Source: a virus
IMG/VR virus record: IMGVR_UViG_3300044301_001677
Coordinates: 1 to 24,087 of that record
Strand: one strand, 5' to 3'
DNA length: 24,087 nucleotides
Below the pieces are notes generated by a model. That model was not told the DNA's origin, searched no databases, and worked only from the letters and a program-made list of their open reading frames with translations. Every line of letters starts with the position of its first letter. Positions within the stretch are counted from its first letter, which is position 1. Of the stretch, positions 23,446-24,087 are shown in pieces. A program made the translations under genes and the position numbers.

Positions 23446-23486
23446 AATCGAATTCGCTTATTAGGGTTAATTACTATAGTATCAAT

Positions 23487-23515
23487 ATTATACCGTATTA
23501 TGTATGAATCGTCAA
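23487..23515 (-). promoter_or_regulatory. Sigma70-type promoter before the glycosyltransferase-like gene
   Basis: Minus strand TTGACG at 23510-23515 and a perfect TATAAT at 23487-23492, separated by exactly 17 bases. This is a near-consensus host sigma70 promoter, of the kind used for early genes in T4-like cyanophages. Transcription should begin around 23480, leaving a leader of about 35 bases. The -35 box lies at the end of the 61-residue gene, overlapping its stop. Confidence 0.75.
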
Positions 23516-23697
23516 TAAGACGACTCTTCATATTTCTTGGGGTTTTCCGAAGGGCCTACCACCGAATATGAAATCTCTTCTTTAAAATATGAGTGATATA
23601 TTCTCCTCCATATGATATTGAACTCCCATTCATTAAGATTCTTGAATAAACATCTGTCTTCTAGGTAGATGTGGTAAGTCTTTTCTGCTTCAAGCAT
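23512..23697 (-). CDS. Conserved small cyanophage protein, unknown function (61 aa)
   Basis: Frame beginning MLEAEKTYHIYLEDRCLFKN and continuing LNEWEFNIIWRRIYHSYFKEEISYSVV. The YHIYLEDRCLFKNL start followed by a W-x-x-I/L amphipathic helix is a pattern I recognise from short cyanophage proteins of unknown function. No signal peptide or membrane helix is present. The ATG at 23695-23697 overlaps the stop of the preceding 57-residue gene by eight bases (ATGCTTGA), indicating coupled translation. Its final codons overlap the -35 box of the downstream promoter. Confidence 0.75.
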   Translation of the reverse strand: MLEAEKTYHIYLEDRCLFKNLNEWEFNIIWRRIYHSYFKEEISYSVVGPSENPKKYEESSY

Positions 23698-23863
23698 CTT
23701 CGTCGGTCAAAAAGAGGTCTCCGTTATCTATGTTCCACTTTATGACCACATCTTCGTACCATCCGAATTCGTTGATAATCTCTTCGGGAATCTTTATTTG
23801 ATACTTATCGGTGACTGGATCAATCTCTATGGTGCTAAAAATTTCCTCAAAATTTTTTTTCAT
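23690..23863 (-). CDS. Small AbrB/SpoVT-like swapped-hairpin protein (57 aa), putative
   Basis: Frame beginning MKKNFEEIFSTIEIDPVTDK. The middle, KYQIKIPEEIINEFGWYEDV followed by VIKW and then GDLFLTDED, has the strand-IP-x-x-I-x-x-x-x-GW-x-x-x-x-x-V pattern of AbrB/SpoVT-type swapped-hairpin DNA-binding domains (antitoxins and transition regulators). Similar short proteins occur in T4-like cyanophages. DNA binding is inferred from this resemblance only; the protein is acidic overall, which argues for caution. No partner toxin is adjacent, and no Shine-Dalgarno sequence is visible. The gene is first after the stem-loop region and its stop overlaps the next gene by eight bases. Confidence 0.68.
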   Translation of the reverse strand: MKKNFEEIFSTIEIDPVTDKYQIKIPEEIINEFGWYEDVVIKWNIDNGDLFLTDEDA

Positions 23864-23963
23864 ACTTTTGAACTGCCATGTCGTTTTTATATAGGGGGTT
23901 TTATTTTTTGAGCGTGTTTATATTTCTCTCGCTTCCGTAACACTTTGTAGGTTAGGGTAGTTA

Positions 23964-23998
23964 CCCGTTTTTATAACGGGGGGGCAACAACGCCCCCC
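23964..23998 (-). terminator. Two adjacent GC-rich stem-loops, probable terminator
   Basis: A seven-pair stem GGGGGGC/GCCCCCC with a six-base loop occupies 23979-23998. It abuts a second hairpin, CCCGTT/AACGGG at 23964-23980, which shares bases with it, so the two would compete. The pair lies about 20 bases after the stop of the right-edge gene. The T-tract expected of an intrinsic terminator is missing on the minus strand after the larger stem, so the call rests on position and stem strength. Confidence 0.5.
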
Positions 23999-24018
23999 AC
24001 TGTCTGATTCACGAACGA

Positions 24019-24087
24019 TTAGGTAGCTGAACCCTGTAATACCATAGCCCTTCTATCTGCTTTATACTGAGCCTTGGCTCTCTGGAT
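24019..24087 (-). CDS. C-terminal end of an unidentified gene, cut by the window edge
   Basis: The minus strand is open from the window edge to a TAA at 24019-24021. It codes for 22 residues ending QRAKAQYKADRRAMVLQGSA-T, a basic, probably helical tail. The stop just before the stem-loops fits the end of a gene. Another minus-strand frame is also open here and stops at about 24009-24011, so the frame choice is uncertain. The product is not recognised. Confidence 0.35.
   Translation of the reverse strand: MQRAKAQYKADRRAMVLQGSAT

Noticed and set aside
23852-23879. An upstream ATG at 23877-23879 (MAVQKYEKK) that could join the 57-residue protein by slippage on a run of eight A
   Set aside because: It is out of frame and stops at once in its own frame. 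Neither ATG has a ribosome site, and ordinary initiation at 23863 needs no frameshift.
1-24087. tRNA genes, CRISPR array, IS elements, integrase or att sites
   Set aside because: No cloverleaf-like stretch, regular direct-repeat/spacer pattern, transposase motif or terminal inverted repeat was seen. Nearly all bases are accounted for by minus-strand coding.

Overview
The window looks like part of the late structural region of a T4-like marine cyanophage (a contractile-tailed virus of Prochlorococcus or Synechococcus). The evidence is a run of T4 baseplate wedge homologues in T4 gene order (25, 6, 7, 8). To these are added features typical of cyanophage versions: a DUF4815 structural protein, a YHYH-type domain inside the giant baseplate protein, and several very small conserved cyanophage-type proteins. 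Base composition is visibly AT-rich. Every convincing gene is on the minus strand, so transcription runs from high to low coordinates. No tRNA, rRNA, CRISPR array, integrase or insertion sequence was seen.

Right end (about 22360-24087), small-gene block. In order of transcription it holds: the last 22 codons of an unidentified gene; a non-coding stretch with two GC-rich stem-loops; a 57-residue protein resembling an AbrB/SpoVT swapped hairpin; a 61-residue protein; a GT-A type glycosyltransferase-like protein of 262 residues; a 58-residue protein; and a 48-residue very basic protein. Neighbouring genes often overlap by a few bases. A textbook sigma70-type promoter sits just upstream of the glycosyltransferase. 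The block ends in a strong intrinsic terminator at about 22335-22357.

Centre (about 5377-22321), baseplate wedge operon. A T4 late-type promoter box (TATAAATA) follows directly after that terminator. It leads into gp25 (133 aa), gp6 (633 aa), a giant gp7-like protein (4338 aa, 13 kb) and gp8 (520 aa). The first three genes are separated by one base each. A second TATAAATA box sits in the 33-base gap before gp8.

Left end (1-5370). One open reading frame continues through the window edge: the first 1790 codons of a DUF4815 tail/baseplate structural protein. It starts six bases after the gp8 stop and lacks its C-terminus here.

The central proteins should together build the baseplate wedges around the tail tube: gp25 and gp6 form the inner ring with gp7, gp8 joins the wedge, and the DUF4815 protein probably lies peripherally, at or near the fibre attachment zone. 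The most unusual item is the giant gp7-like protein. Its only clear gp7 homology lies in the first ~270 residues. Behind this is about 4000 residues of repetitive, beta-rich, adhesin-like sequence containing several recognisable repeat families.
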